A stretch of DNA of 64,000 bases, taken from Amaranthus tricolor. Taxonomy: Eukaryota > Streptophyta > Magnoliopsida > Caryophyllales > Amaranthaceae. How positions within the stretch are numbered: position 1 is the stretch's first letter; each line of letters begins with the position of its first letter. The notes under the pieces are model-generated. The model did no database searches. It was not told the DNA's origin and was given only the letters and a program-made list of their open reading frames with translations. Position numbers and translations under genes: made by a program. Where the stretch lies: contig NC_080050.1 of assembly GCF_026212465.1 (NCBI RefSeq), positions 1,644,501 to 1,708,500 of the forward strand, written 5' to 3'. Below are positions 44,367-57,513 of this stretch, piece by piece.

Positions 44367-45862
44367 AGTTATCAAATTTCCAGAAAAAAAAAAAAAATTG
44401 AGACTCAAAATTTTTTAAAGTTAATTTTATTTTTATGAGTTTATAAGCTATCTGGGTTTGATTTGAAGCTGAAATTGGTTGGTTTCAGAAAGTGTACATT
44501 TTTTTTTTTGCTGGTGTGGGAGAGAAAGAAGCTGACATGGCAACCAAATCACTGATTGTCCACTATATGATTGACACGTGTTATGAATGGATGAGATGCT
44601 GCTGATTGTCCAAACGGTGTGTTGTGAGATATGATGATCTCATGCTTAAGAGTTGTGTGGATGACAATTTTGAAGAAGGTTTTAGAATTTCTGGGACAAA
44701 AAATGAGAGCTCTAGCTTTCCTGTAATGGTCTGGAGTACACTAGAGTACATGCTGATATAAATTTGTACTACCAATTTTATTTTATTTTTTCAAATTTAA
44801 TAATTTTGATATAAATTCCCAAATTAGTGAATGATGAATCTATGGTAATGAATTTGATAGGAGTATTACAATACGTGTATCATGTATGTCAAGGAATTAC
44901 TGTTATCTATAGTGTACTATACTACTAGTGTACTACATCTCTGTCCCATGAAAATTGTCCCATTGAGAATGGGTGGAAAAATTAGGAAAAGTGACTAAAG
45001 TGGAGTTAAATGAGAGAAATATATAGATAGTGGATGAGAATTATAAGAGTGTAGATCAAAAACAATAATAACAATGAGTAAATTTAATGAGATGAACTAA
45101 AAAAAAAAGTAAGACAAATTTTACGAGGCATAAGAATAGCTAATTAGAGTGTGTAGTTTAACCAATTAATTTTATTAACTAGTTTAATCAACTGATTTTA
45201 AATTTTTCTACTTTGAAATTTAAATAGCTTCTTAAAAATAGCTGATTCCTAACAAACTATTTCAAACAATTAATTTACCAAACACTAACATTAGATATTT
45301 TAACTATACAATTATCAATTTGTGCCAAAATAAACTAAAATTACTTAATAAGCTATTTTACTAATTCGGCAACAGGTTTATTCTCTCACTTTATTAAAAC
45401 AATAATATATAACAAAAATGCAGTACAATAAGCAAAAAAGGGTCATTTCAATATTAAAAAAAAAATAAATCGAAGCATACAAAACAAAAACAATATAGAA
45501 TCACTAGTTACAAGTTCCGTTTAACAAAAGAACGTTTAAAAAGTACAATAAACTTAGTAAAGTTAAAATAAGATCACAAGAACACAACCCTAATTAAGCG
45601 ATTAAACTGTTGAAAACATGTCAAATAACAAAAATGTGGATCAAATGGTTATACTACAACATAACCAACTTAAATGGGGAAATAAAAACCCAACTCAGAA
45701 AGAGTTTCAGTAGGAAGAAAATCGATCACATACAAGTTATTATGTAGAATATTCTAGGATCACAAATTCTTGTATGTGACGGTCTCATCATGAGACATGC
45801 TGTCAACTTTCGAGATTTTAAGGCACTTTTGTCTATAGAATCCTAACAAATAAGACGTGAGC
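44367..45862. promoter_or_regulatory. Spacer with TROL promoter and CHID1 3' flank
   Basis: The first few hundred bases upstream of TROL should hold its promoter; CACGTG at 44575-44580 is inside it. The rest is AT-rich with no gene. A palindromic GACGGTCTCATCATGAGAC motif lies at about 45779. Confidence 0.5.
44575..44580. promoter_or_regulatory. G-box CACGTG upstream of TROL
   Basis: ACACGTGT context about 210 bp before the TROL start codon. G-boxes bind bZIP/bHLH factors and are common in light-regulated photosynthesis genes. Function is inferred from motif and place only. Confidence 0.4.
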
Positions 45863-48800
45863 CTACAGAAGATCAAAGAAATAGTCTAGTCCTTGGCCTA
45901 TTTCCCAAATTGAGATGCCAGCACCCCATGAACGTGCTTCCTTTAGTCGCTCTTCAATTGACATCAAAGTAGGGTAGAAGACCGCATGTTGGCGATGTTG
46001 ATCATCCGTGTACAAGAAGAAATGTTCGGCAAAGTCGTTATGCCACTTTATGGTGGGTTTGTATTGGTCCAACAAAGATAGATAGTCCCTTCCTGTTATT
46101 GCTCGAGCACCACCGCCTATAATTCAAAGACAGAGCTGTCAAGAGGCTCCAAACGAAACCACTACACTAATGCTTAATGTATTTAAGGAAATACCCAACT
46201 TGTATATCCTTTTCTATTAAACATCGTTGACCGATTTCCTCACAGGTGAACTTGGCAAGATTAAGAGCTATAAGGAAAGGATTTATACTTGGAGGGGTCA
46301 AATGATATGAAATCTAATACTAAACCAAGCTACATTGGTATGCCAAGCTAAATTAGGACACTGCTTCCACGAAATCGTTAGATCTACGGTTGAGAGACAC
46401 AGAAGAAAGATGGTAGGTAGCAGTTTGTCAAGGAAAAATGAAAAGAATAATAAATCAATAATGAGACAGGATCGTGAGGCAATCTGATTGTACAACAGCA
46501 GAAAGCAAGTATAACACCCCTTCCAAAACAAGTCAATAGTGTTAGATACTTTTAGAATCTTTTATCGAGAAAATGTAACAAAAAATAATTTAAATTATCT
46601 TTACGATGCAATTAAAGGAAAAATAAGTAACATACCTTCAGCTACGACAAAATCGTTCCCATAGAAATTAAGTCCAACAAATATCTTGTTGGCAAGGTTT
46701 TTACTACCAGTACCAAGGAGGAGTTCTATTGTGGAGTGCACCCAGTTAAGCGGTGCATTAGGACCAGGAATGTATGAGTTTGAGTAATCATAGGTCATTA
46801 GTGAAAAACCATCAACAGAAGCACCAAGGGACTGTAAATCTTCTGTTCCAAAATCATGAGGTTGAAGCTTTTCTGAATAGGGAGGACCTATGACATACAC
46901 TAGTTGCAGGGGTTGATCGTTCCCAAGTGAATTGACGTTATGTAGGGCATCTGTAAGCTGCTTAACAAATTGTACTGCCTGCAAGTCCCAGAGCGATAAT
47001 ACATGATTTCTGTAGTATAAAAGTGATTATAACAGTTTTTCAGGTGAATTAAAGTGGATGTACAGGTCTGTTCAACAGACTTAATTTGGGGTTCAAAATG
47101 AGTCCATACAGGTAACAATCCAAGGAGTGATGTTATTTAGGACCATTTGGTATTGGCCAAATTACTCATTTGTATTATGTTAAGTGGTATTTTTCAATAC
47201 TTTACTATTCTTGTTTTAGAAGGTTCCATGGTTTTGCCTACGTCCTTTACACGTTGGATTTTATGTAGAGCAAGTTTACTAAAATAGTGTAAGAATAAGG
47301 GTCGAAAACTGTGTGCGATGTACTTCATTCAAAGTGTGCAACTAGCAGAGCTCTAGTGGGCATAGGAATATTGATGCATCAAATTGCATACAGAGGACTA
47401 GAGCTTGTCGAGGCCTAGTGGACGAATAGTAGGATGCTTGAAGACTCCTAACAGCCAAGTAGTTTGTGAGAGTGATTATTGGAATTTAAGTAGAAGTCCT
47501 ACTAAATATAAGAAATTTACATGGACAAGGATTTTAGCTTGACAAGAGTCCTAGGCAAGAGTGAGTATTGGAATTTAGGTAGAAGTTCTTCTAAATATAA
47601 GAAATTTACATGGACAAGGATTTTAGCCTGACTAACATTCGGGGAAAATTAATAATTAAGATGAGTGAATTTAAGAGAATTGCTAGTATGAGAATGACCT
47701 TAGTTATACTTAATATAAATATATTCTAAACTTAATTTCTTCTCTCTTTTAATTGGATTATAATACCCAAACCCTTATTTTGCAAAATAGAAAACCATTG
47801 TTCAAGACAATACTTCCTTCTTCCCATGCCTTCGATCGAATGCGGCCATGGCAACGAGTCTTTGAACCCTTCGAATCCAATAATCCGAAACACAGCAACA
47901 TTAATGGTTGCCTCTTCAATGTTCACCCTCTTCCTCTGATTTCTTCTTCTTCGAATTCTTTCTTTCTCTGATTTCTTTCTCCGATTTGTTTCTTTGATTC
48001 CTTCCTCTGATTCTTTCGCATTCGCCCTCTAAATCCTTGATTCTGATTTTCGCAAGAAGAACAACAATGGCCGTCATTTTCTTTGTCTTCAATTTTCGAA
48101 GGAAAGCACAATCGAAACCCCATCTTCTTCATCTGATTTCGAAGCAACAAAGCCCTAATCCATCTTCTTCATTTGATTTTTGAAGCAACAGCAGGTATAT
48201 CCATCTTTCTTCTTTCTCTGATTTTCGAATTGAACAGCTTACCCTTTCTTCTTCCTTTCTTCGTCCTTGGTTCAAGATAATGGCAATGGCGTTTTTGTTT
48301 GACTCTAATAGTTGATTCTTGTAACCACAGCAACAAGCATCATCATCTTCCTTTTATTGACGCCTGACTATTGTAAGAAATTCTCCTTGCTTTTGATTGT
48401 TTTCTTTTACTGTTAATGCTTACATTGAGTATACACACCCATCTTTCCTTATATATCATGTTATTGTTTCATTAATTGTTCTAATAATCAAATCTTTAAC
48501 AATGAAGATTACCTTTCTATTTCAAGACTTGGTTATGACCCTTGTTTTAATTATATTGGCCAAATATTAAGATTAGTATTGGATATTGAAATATTAGATT
48601 GTTATTGGAAATTTTGGGATTCGCTTGGAATATAATGATTATGGTAAAGTATACAGTAATTGGTTATTGAATTGGATAGTTAGGTACTCTTGTAAGAGAT
48701 GGATATTATGTTGATTGATAGATTCAGGTGAAGTTGAGATTTAATCATTTTATTGTGAATACTTGTCAAGAACTAATTGTTTGATGATTTAATATTCTTG

Positions 48801-51800
48801 AAGGGATTTAGGTTATTTGAGGATTTTCGATGTTGGGTTTAAAGGAACGTATTGGTGTTTAATTGGAAAATAAAGAGAATTATGAAGGTGGATAATCTTT
48901 AGAAGATGTAAATGAATTTTAGAACATGACTATGTCGCCTTGATGGCCTATTGTGGTTTGAGTTTGAACATGCACAAATCTTTTATGATTAGATGTATTA
49001 GAATAGAAGCTTGAACTAAGTTACGGTCTTAGGAGGAGATGCAATGAGCTATATGAACCTAGTTTGTAGTATCGAACGCTTTGTTGTAATGTTATGATCT
49101 TGTTATTCTTCAGGAAACGATTTCTCTGCGCGCTCTTTCTAGTTGATAGCTGCGAATCAATCACGGCTCTTTGAAGCGTCGTCTTTGGTGAGTAGTAGCA
49201 GTCCCTTAGAGGGTCTGATCAGACTACTTTCTTGAAAATAAACTTTTTGTTAAAGCTCTTTGAATGGAAATTGTTGGGACAAATGTTGTTGCGAATGCTT
49301 ATGCTGATATTGATATGGTCAATGGATCGGGCTTGCAAGCTGGTCATTGACGGAGTTGAGGAACATGGTTCCCTACTCCCTGTTTTTGAAGCGAATTGTC
49401 ATTGAGATATTGACTAGCTTCACCCGAGAGTGACATAGCCTTAGAGCTATGGATGTTCCTCTCAACTAGATTCCCTGTGCGCACATAGATCTAGGAAACT
49501 GATGTTACTTTTAAACTTATGATTTGAATTAGTGTGTTTTGTTGTTTGGATTGTTACATCTCATTCAGTTTAATCTGACCTTCCGTTGTTTCCATCTTTT
49601 AGTTTGATTACAGATCGGAACCGGTTGGGAACGATGGGTTAGCAGTGTTGGATAGCGTTCCAAGGATGTGTATTAAGCTGAGCACGTAGCAATTTGTAGA
49701 ATTGATTTAGGATTTTGGATAAATGTATATTTGATTTGGTTGTGTTGGTTATATCGAACTTGTAGAGAATTGTATGATTATCTTGTGTATTAGTTAGAAG
49801 TTGGTTTTGGGATTTAGCTGAGTTAGTCACGTTGAAGAGCTTGTGACCCCTTTGCTTGAGTTTTGGAAGTGTGATTTTAGTTTCTTGGGAAACGAACCCA
49901 GTGATGACCCTATTTACCCAGTCAACGGTAAGTCGGGTTGTTACACTAGAGTCCTAGGCAAGTTGAACTCTAGCATATGAAGAAGTCCTCAGTGCTAAGT
50001 AGAGTCCTTGTGAATTAAGAGACCTAGCATAAATGGAGTCCCACTTAGTGCACGAAGAATTCTACTAACATATGTCTAGCATGCGTGTCTATCCAAGAGT
50101 TCTTACTTGTTACCTACGTAAACTCTAAAAAACTGTGGTCTTGTACGTTTCTAAGAATTCTATACTAAGTTGCTATCTTTTAGTATTTCTTTTTTTCTTT
50201 ATCGTGAATGCGATCTACAAAAAAGAAACCCCCCATCCATTGATCTGATTCGACTATTCTTCTTCTTCCTTCAATTATTCTTTTTAAGAGTTTGCACACA
50301 AAACACAACAATAATGCCAAAGCCTTAATTCCAAAAGATGGTCGCCTACATAAACCAATATATCAATTCCAATAGTCGTCCACATGAATTCTTTTCCATT
50401 TATTCCGATTTTTTACTATTTCAATTTGTAAGTTTAGGTCATCCATATCCTTTTCCACTCCAGTCCTTCAAGTCATCTTCGGTCTTCCTCACCCTCTTTT
50501 GAAGTCCCAAGCTCTAGCTTTCTATCTTCCTTATCGATTTGCAAATATCTCGTCGTTGCGCATGCTTAAACCATCTTAAATGATTCCATATCATCTTTTT
50601 CTCAATATTTGCAACTCCTAAACCCTTTCGTATATCTTCGTTTCAAATTCTAGGTAAGCACACTCATCCATCGAGCATTCGCATTTTCGCTACTCTTATC
50701 TTTATACTTTGATCTTTTCTAAAAGCCCAACATATTGATCCATATAGTAGCATAAGTCTAATGGTCGTTCGATAAAATTTATCCTTTAACTTTAGGACAC
50801 AACTCAATAGCATAACATTCCAATAGCCGCCCTCCATTTTTACCACCCATACTTAATTTTATGGGTCACATCTTGTTAGATGTCCCCACTACTCTGAGAT
50901 ATGGACTCAAGGTATTTGAAAAGACCCCCTAAAAGCAATTTCTATTTCTTTTAGCTTTATAGTATCTCTCGCTATCTCCTATGTGCTAAAATTACACTTT
51001 ATATAATTTATTTTGCTTCGACTTAATTCGAAACCTCATGACTCAAACTCTTAGCTCCATTGTTCTAACATAGCATTTAGCCCTTCCTTGTCTCATCTAA
51101 CAAAATAATATCATCAACAAAAAACATGCACCAAGGCACATCTCCTTGTATCAATATATCTCACCTAAAACCGCTGCGGAAAAAAAGGAGCTTACCGTAG
51201 AGCCTTGATGAATGTGATTTAAAAATCCTTTGTTGCCTCTCCACATGTTCTAACATTCGTCTTTACTTCTCGAAACATATCTTGCAATGTATTAATGTAT
51301 TTCGTGAGAATGTCCATATTTGTCATTTTCGCCAAAGTACTTTTCTTGGTACCTTATCGTATGCTATTTCTAAGTCAATAAAAATCGTGCGAAAGTCCCT
51401 TTAATATGGAGGTGCATCTCATACGTATATCACTCTTTCCCATAACTTCATAGTATGGCTCATGAGTTTTATTCATCATTAGTTAGAGCAATCTTGAACA
51501 TCTCCTTTGTTCTTGTAACTAGACACAAGAGTACTTTTCCAATCATTGGACATCTTGTTTCTCCTCCATATCTTATTGAATAGATCAATTAGCCAAGTCA
51601 TCTCAATCGTCCCTAGGCATCTTCATACTCAATAAGTATACCATCTAGTAGTCAAAAATCTCTTTAAAAGCTTTTAATTTCGCCTCATAGATTGCTACTT
51701 TTGTCTTGGTTTTAATTTCCTTATACTTGGCTAAGTTTTTTTCATTCCTTCATTTTTACTTTTCCTTGATTATTATCTTTGCCTCCACATTCCATCATGT

Positions 51801-54800
51801 TGTATCATTCTTTACCACGAAACTACCACATGATTCTCCTAAAATCTCCTTAGTTGTTTGAATGATGCAAGTTTTCATCTTTTTAAAAAATTATCCTCGA
51901 CATCCAAAGTCATCTCCCGATTTGCTTCTTTCAAGAGTTTGCACACAAGTTACAAAAAAAAAATTGAATGACGAGATCTTCAAAAATTTTCTAGCGAAGC
52001 AGTCCTCCAGAAGATCACAAGAGTAAACTTAAAGGGACGAGGTTAAACAGAACATTGTTAACTCAAACATTCTACACCGAGTCCCCCATCATTAATCATA
52101 AGGCCAAATTAGCACAAAATTTTGCTCCTTGACAAGATGGTACAAGAATAAGTAAAGTTCTTATAGACAATCTGAAATTGAAAATAAAGCCAATTAACCC
52201 TATAGCAAAAGTACATGAGAACCTTAAGGGAGCTGCTATCAAAATCGAAAATAAATACCATTCCATCACCAATATAAAGCAAATTTGGCAGAAAAACGGG
52301 TTGGAATTGGCAATGATAGAGGGTTTAAACTTTAATAAGGTATTTTATGGATCGAAGATGATGGTGGAGGAAGAAAAGCAAATGGCAGTCAATGCGGGTG
52401 ACTGAATGCGGTTATGGTATTCAGTAATTTCCTACCTTTCAACAACAATTTTACATTTTTCACAAAATAAGGTCATGTAATGTGTTTGCACAAAACTCAA
52501 GGTTACCATGTGATTTTGGAAAAAAAAAAATGTCACCATGTAAAAAAAAATGAGTAGTTGAGGGTTATTGTGTAGAATTTCCCCAAAATAAATAAACAGT
52601 GATATTAGACAATGCAAATAATAGAAGGTTCATAATTCATATACCAATTTGCGCAAGGAAGGGTCATGGAGAACACCATAAGCTGCCCACCTTGACCAAG
52701 ATTCAAGGACAACACCATCATAGTCCATGTCTCTGTACAAAAAAATGAGAATGAGCCAAGGAGCTATGACAGTGAACAAATATCAAGACATTCACCAATA
52801 CAGAATTTCAACTGTCTTCCTTCAAGTCCACATTCAAAGACTGAAAGTTATATAACATATAAAGAACATTAGCACATCACATACTTACTTGCACTCAGTA
52901 ACAATTAGGTCAATAGCTTTTTGTCTTTGTTTCTTGTTTTTAAGCAGGACCTTTGAATCGACTTCAAGGACCACTCTTGGAAGAATCTACGCATCAAGAA
53001 TCAGATTTTATTCAGCAGAAACAGATCCCTCAATTTTCCATTAGAGCATGAAGATAGAATGTATATAAAAAGAAAAATGCAAGCTCTAGACATCTTTAAG
53101 AAATTCATCGTAGTTTCCAAAAATATTAAATCATTGACAATTACACCTAAGTGGAATATTACTATGCAGCAAAGATGACTTGCAGAAACAATTAGAAGTC
53201 TGGATTTAAAATTTCTGCCTTTTTTGCTGCTTGGATGGAGTGACTAGTAAAAATATATGAGGATGCTTTTTGAAAAAATAGTCTGTGCTTTTTCTATATT
53301 TAACTATCTGTACACAAGGTCCATTAGTTTCTTTTACCTGCACATTTCCTCTCTGTCTCAACTCGGCAATCCATCCTTTATCAGCATTATGCCGTCCCTC
53401 TAGAACTAAATTTGTCCCTTTGCTAGCCACACATAAGATAGAATCATTTAGAGAAAATAACAAATAGAAGATGTTTCCATAAAAACAAATAAAGAGTAAC
53501 ATGAAAGAATGAATATCTAAATCTATAAAGATAAAAAATAAATGTGTTCAGAAAAGCAAAACAATAATTAAAAAGGAATGCATAAACAAATTTATGGCTA
53601 ATCTCAGTTTGATATTTTATATGGGATGAGATGAGAAGTGTAGTCTCAAAAACCTAGCGCAAAGATAATATGGTCCTAATAAGTAATAACAATATAGGAA
53701 GTCATACAAACAATATCCATTGGATGCAGAAAAACCAGTATACTTTTCGCTTATAAAACCAACAATAGAAAACCATACAACAGAGAATTGGGTCTTGTCT
53801 CATCTAGAGAGCAGTGTACCACATTCCAGAAAATTTCATGTGTTCAATTCTCACTTAGCTCTCCCCCTTACCTTCCCTCAGTTACCCTATAGTCATAAAA
53901 AGAGAGAGAAAACCCCACAGCATAAAAAAAATTCATACATACAAGTATTTCAACACAAAAGGGAAGCTAAGATGAAAAAAAATTCAGCTTCCAAATAAGA
54001 AACAAAAAAGTACAACGAAAAAGAAAATCAAAATAATAATCATTTATCTACAAAAAATAATAAAATACTACTTTAGAAATTATAAAATGATTCACAAATC
54101 CAAAGCCATTTGGCTTGAAGGTGAAAAGTTATGAAACAAATACTCAAAAGTATTCAATATCATCAAGGCATACCTCTTAAGATCGTACCACACAGGTGAC
54201 AAATGGGTAAACTTGGAACACAATCTTTTTGCTATATCATAGCCTCCCACATTCCTACACCATAACACCAATAAGATTTGGTTATACCATTTGAACTATT
54301 ATGTATTAGGCCTCAGATTAAAAGAATTAATAACATGCTTCCTAGAAGAATCAACCAAATGGAATAAGCACTCAATATGCAATCATCATGATCACTAATG
54401 CATCACATCAGCAACCAAAAAAGACAACAAACCAATATAGCTCAAGCGCAAGGTATGGAATTTGAACATAACAAGATGCCCTATAAATAGAGACTCCTAT
54501 GTTACCCATTTACAAGAAGAAAGGAGATTTTCAAGATTGTTCCAACTACCGAGGAATAAAACTCGTGAACAATATGCAATGACCTGATATTAGGCTTACG
54601 GAGGGGTAAAATCGTAATTTTCATATTAGAGAAGACTTGGGGAATAAGTTAGGAGTAAGAGGTAGCTTATTACAAATAAGAGGAATTAGGGAGTCATTAT
54701 AATCATGAAAATTGTGAACACTTTATGGGTGGGTTTAATACTTAATTAGGAGATCTCAAGCTCCTCGAATTGCTTGATCTATCTTTTGTTATTTTGTAAT

Positions 54801-57513
54801 CTTTCTTTAATCATCAATTTTATAGTATAATCTCTCTTTTATCGTTTTATTCTTTCAACCCTCAATATTTTTTAGAGTTCAATTACTCGGTTCATAGTAC
54901 AATACTACGAAGTTATAGGAAAGAGTGATGGAATTGCGTATGAGGAAGTGTACTAGCATATCAATGAACCAATTTGGATTTATGCGAAATATCTACAACG
55001 ACAACAAATCTGATGAGAAGTAGCATAGAGTTAGAAAAAAAAAGACTTGCAAATTGTTTTCATTAACTTGGAAAAGGGATACGACAATAACCAAGTAAAG
55101 TACTTTGGCCATTTAGAAGATTATTCCTAACAAATACATCAATATAATACAAGATATGTATTGAGAAGTGAAGACAAAGTTTAGGACATGCAGAGGGACA
55201 ACAAAGGATTTTTCAATCACAATTGGCATCCACCTAGAGTTGGCCCTAAGCCTTTTCTTTTTTTGTTGCACTCCTAAATGAGATAACCCAATCGTTCTAA
55301 AGGAGAGGTGCCATGATGTATATTGCTTGTAGACGATATTGTTTCAATAGAAAAGAGCACTGATGGGGCAAATGCTAAGCTAGAATAATGAAGATAAGTT
55401 GCAGTCATGAGGGTTTAAATTAAGCCGGAGTAAAAAAGAGTACATGAAGTGCCACTTTATCACAAATGGTATAAGTAGAGAGTATGAACACTATATAGTT
55501 GGAAAAGGAACTACAAGTGGATACTTCAAATACCTTGGGTAAAATATATTTTAGAGTAATGAAGTTATCCAACAAGATGTGAAGGATAAAGAGTAGGGGG
55601 CAAAAGTGGAGAGCAGCATTCTACATGTGATCGAAGTGTGCCTCTAGGATTAAAAAAGAAAGTTTTATTCGCTAATATATGGATTTGAATGTTGAACTTT
55701 CAGAAAGAATCATAGTAGAAACACAAAAATAGAAAGAAAAAAAAGGGGTTAAGAGTTGCAATCATCGAAGAGAAGATAATCGTTTAAGATGATTTTGGCA
55801 TATGCAAAGACGGGGCACTAAAATCTACAAAAAAGATTAAAATTTGAAGAAGAGGACTTAAAGAGAGCGAGGAAATCAAAGATGACTTGAAGCGCACGAG
55901 TGGTGAAAGATATGAAGAATTTAGACTTACATGATCAGAAGGTAGAGAACCAAAATGATTTGAGAAGAATAACTCATATAAATGACCATTAGCTATTGGT
56001 AATCCAATCTTTTGGGATTAAAGTTTTGACATTATTGTTGTTGTGTGCAAGGAATGAGACTTGAGCCAAGTTATGACTAATGTTAGTTCATAAGCTCATT
56101 GGGCTTTCTCGTATTGATACAAAGCTAACCATTTCCCCGCAAGATAAAAGAAGTGATTGATAGTGGTGTGAAATTTGTTTCGCGCAAGAAAAAGGTCTAA
56201 TACACGCGTACACAAATGCAACTAGGACTATGGTGCAAAGCAGAGCAAAATATAAGTTCCTATTGTAATGTAAGTATCGGTCAAATGGGGAGCTAGTTGT
56301 TGCATTGCTTACAAAATTTTTCTAGCCTTTTCTCTATTGAGTAATATTTTGGGTTAAGTTTCCTATGGGGCACAGATGATAGACATGGAATATGTTTACA
56401 TGTATAGATATAAGTATAATCAAAATGTAATTTAATTTTCAAGCACCATATAACTGTGGTTTTCTAAGAAAGAAAAGCCCTAAATACCATATCATATATT
56501 TCCAATAAAACTAAGGGTATACTAAAAAGTTTAATTCTCTTCATTTGTATTCATTTTAATTCACCTATTCAGTTCAGTTTGGTTCACATAACAATTATAT
56601 TTCATGAATCATTTAGGGCATGTTCGGTATTACGTGGTTTTCTACTTTATAGTGTTTGGTTTTCAAAGTCTTACATATATATGTAATGAATAAAAAAATT
56701 GTCAAATTTATTGAATATATATTTTGAAAACTAACAACTAAAAATGTTATCCATTAGAAAAAGACTTTTATAAGGAAAACTACTAGAACAAGCCCTAAGT
56801 TGTTACAAGAAAATACCAAATAAATATGACATTGCCTTGATAAAAATCAGCAACTAAGCTATAGTTTACTCATAATCATCCATAACAGTTCCTAATCACA
56901 AGATCATCACATCATCACTTCCTAAACACGTAAATCGGTAAAATACTTAATTAGCAGCTAAAATAATCCCATATACAACCGGTCAACTTCATTCAATCAA
57001 ACCAAAAACCTCAATCAAGAACATTCAAAAGCTACAATAACAATTGAAATCCAGGATAAATAATCAGTGTACCAAGGAGTAATGTAAGCGAGAACAGATT
57101 TAGTGAAATGCCGTTGCGTAACATTCTCCGAAACCCTAGAATTCTCCTGCATTACTAAAAATTGTTCAAAATATGATTAAATTAAGCAAACAAAGTAAAA
57201 TCAAAAAATACTACCAATGAAAATAAAAAGCGAGAAAGATTACAGCGAGAATCTCTTCATAGGTAATATCGTATTTAACGAGGCCTCGATTATGCACAAA
57301 TGAAGAAGCTGGTGACTGATTGAAATGGCAGTAAACAAGTATGGAAATGGCGGAAGATACAATGAAGACGACGAGAATGATGACAAAGAATCGGTGGTTG
57401 TTTCTGCCATAAAGGTTTTTGGAAGGTGAGTTGGTTGGTTCAACTTGACGAGTTGACGATTCAACTCCATTTCGTCGGCGAATTGATTCGGGTTTTACTT
57501 GCTTCTTTCCCAT
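45863..57513 (-). CDS. CHID1: Chitinase domain-containing protein 1 (GH18), membrane-anchored
   Basis: Eight exons (57513-57244, 57146-57073, 54254-54174, 53422-53338, 52986-52889, 52732-52645, 46978-46636, 46116-45863) join to 430 residues. A basic N-terminus is followed by one hydrophobic segment at about 41-64 (RFFVIILVVFIVSSAISILV), so it is probably a type II membrane or signal-anchored protein of the secretory route. The GH18 barrel starts at VLAYITPWN. It shows FTHLSPVWYDLK, the strand-4 catalytic-type motif MDYDGVVLESW (Glu-213), VDGFSLMTYDYS, GPNAPLNWV, FVGLNFYGNDF and GISIWEIGQGLDYFFDLL. This is the CHID1/SI-CLP family (human 393 residues), whose substrate in plants I cannot state. 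Introns 2 and 6 (2.8 and 5.7 kb) are swollen by retroelements. The frame is intact. Confidence 0.93.
47690..49947. mobile_element. LTR-like block in CHID1 intron 6
   Basis: The right edge reads GGTCGGGTTGTTACA-type sequence (AAGTCGGGTTGTTACA) followed by CTAGA. The left edge, near TGAGAATGACC, follows CTAGT, giving a possible 5-bp target duplication with one mismatch. The block holds pyrimidine-rich (TTCTTCTTC) and intron-like stretches but no protein domain. It is best read as a large solo LTR of a Gypsy-type element; the boundaries are tentative. Confidence 0.35.
50222..51960 (-). pseudogene. RTE-type LINE remnant (minus) in CHID1 intron 6
   Basis: Minus-strand translation across frameshifts gives reverse-transcriptase motifs FIDLEIAYDKVPRKVLWRK (about 51330-51390), then GDVPWCMFFVDDIILLDETR with the FVDD catalytic box (about 51090-51140), then KLKDKFYRTTIRLMLLYGS and AKMRMLDG (50641-50800). 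The 3' end has the AATAATGCCAAAGCCTTAAT tail typical of this plant RTE family. Many stops make it dead. Confidence 0.88.
54500..56040 (+). pseudogene. RTE-type LINE remnant (plus) in CHID1 intron 2
   Basis: The translation starts YKKKGDFQDCSNYRGIKLVN (RT motif), is interrupted by about 310 bp of unrelated LTR-like DNA (about 54585-54895), and resumes with NEPIWIYA, KKDLQIVFINLEKGYDN, VP-CILLVDDIVSIEKS (LVDD box at about 55327-55340), YFKYLG and a C-terminal tail to the ATTATTGTTGTTG 3' end. There are many stops. Same family as the minus copy at 50222-51960. Confidence 0.88.
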
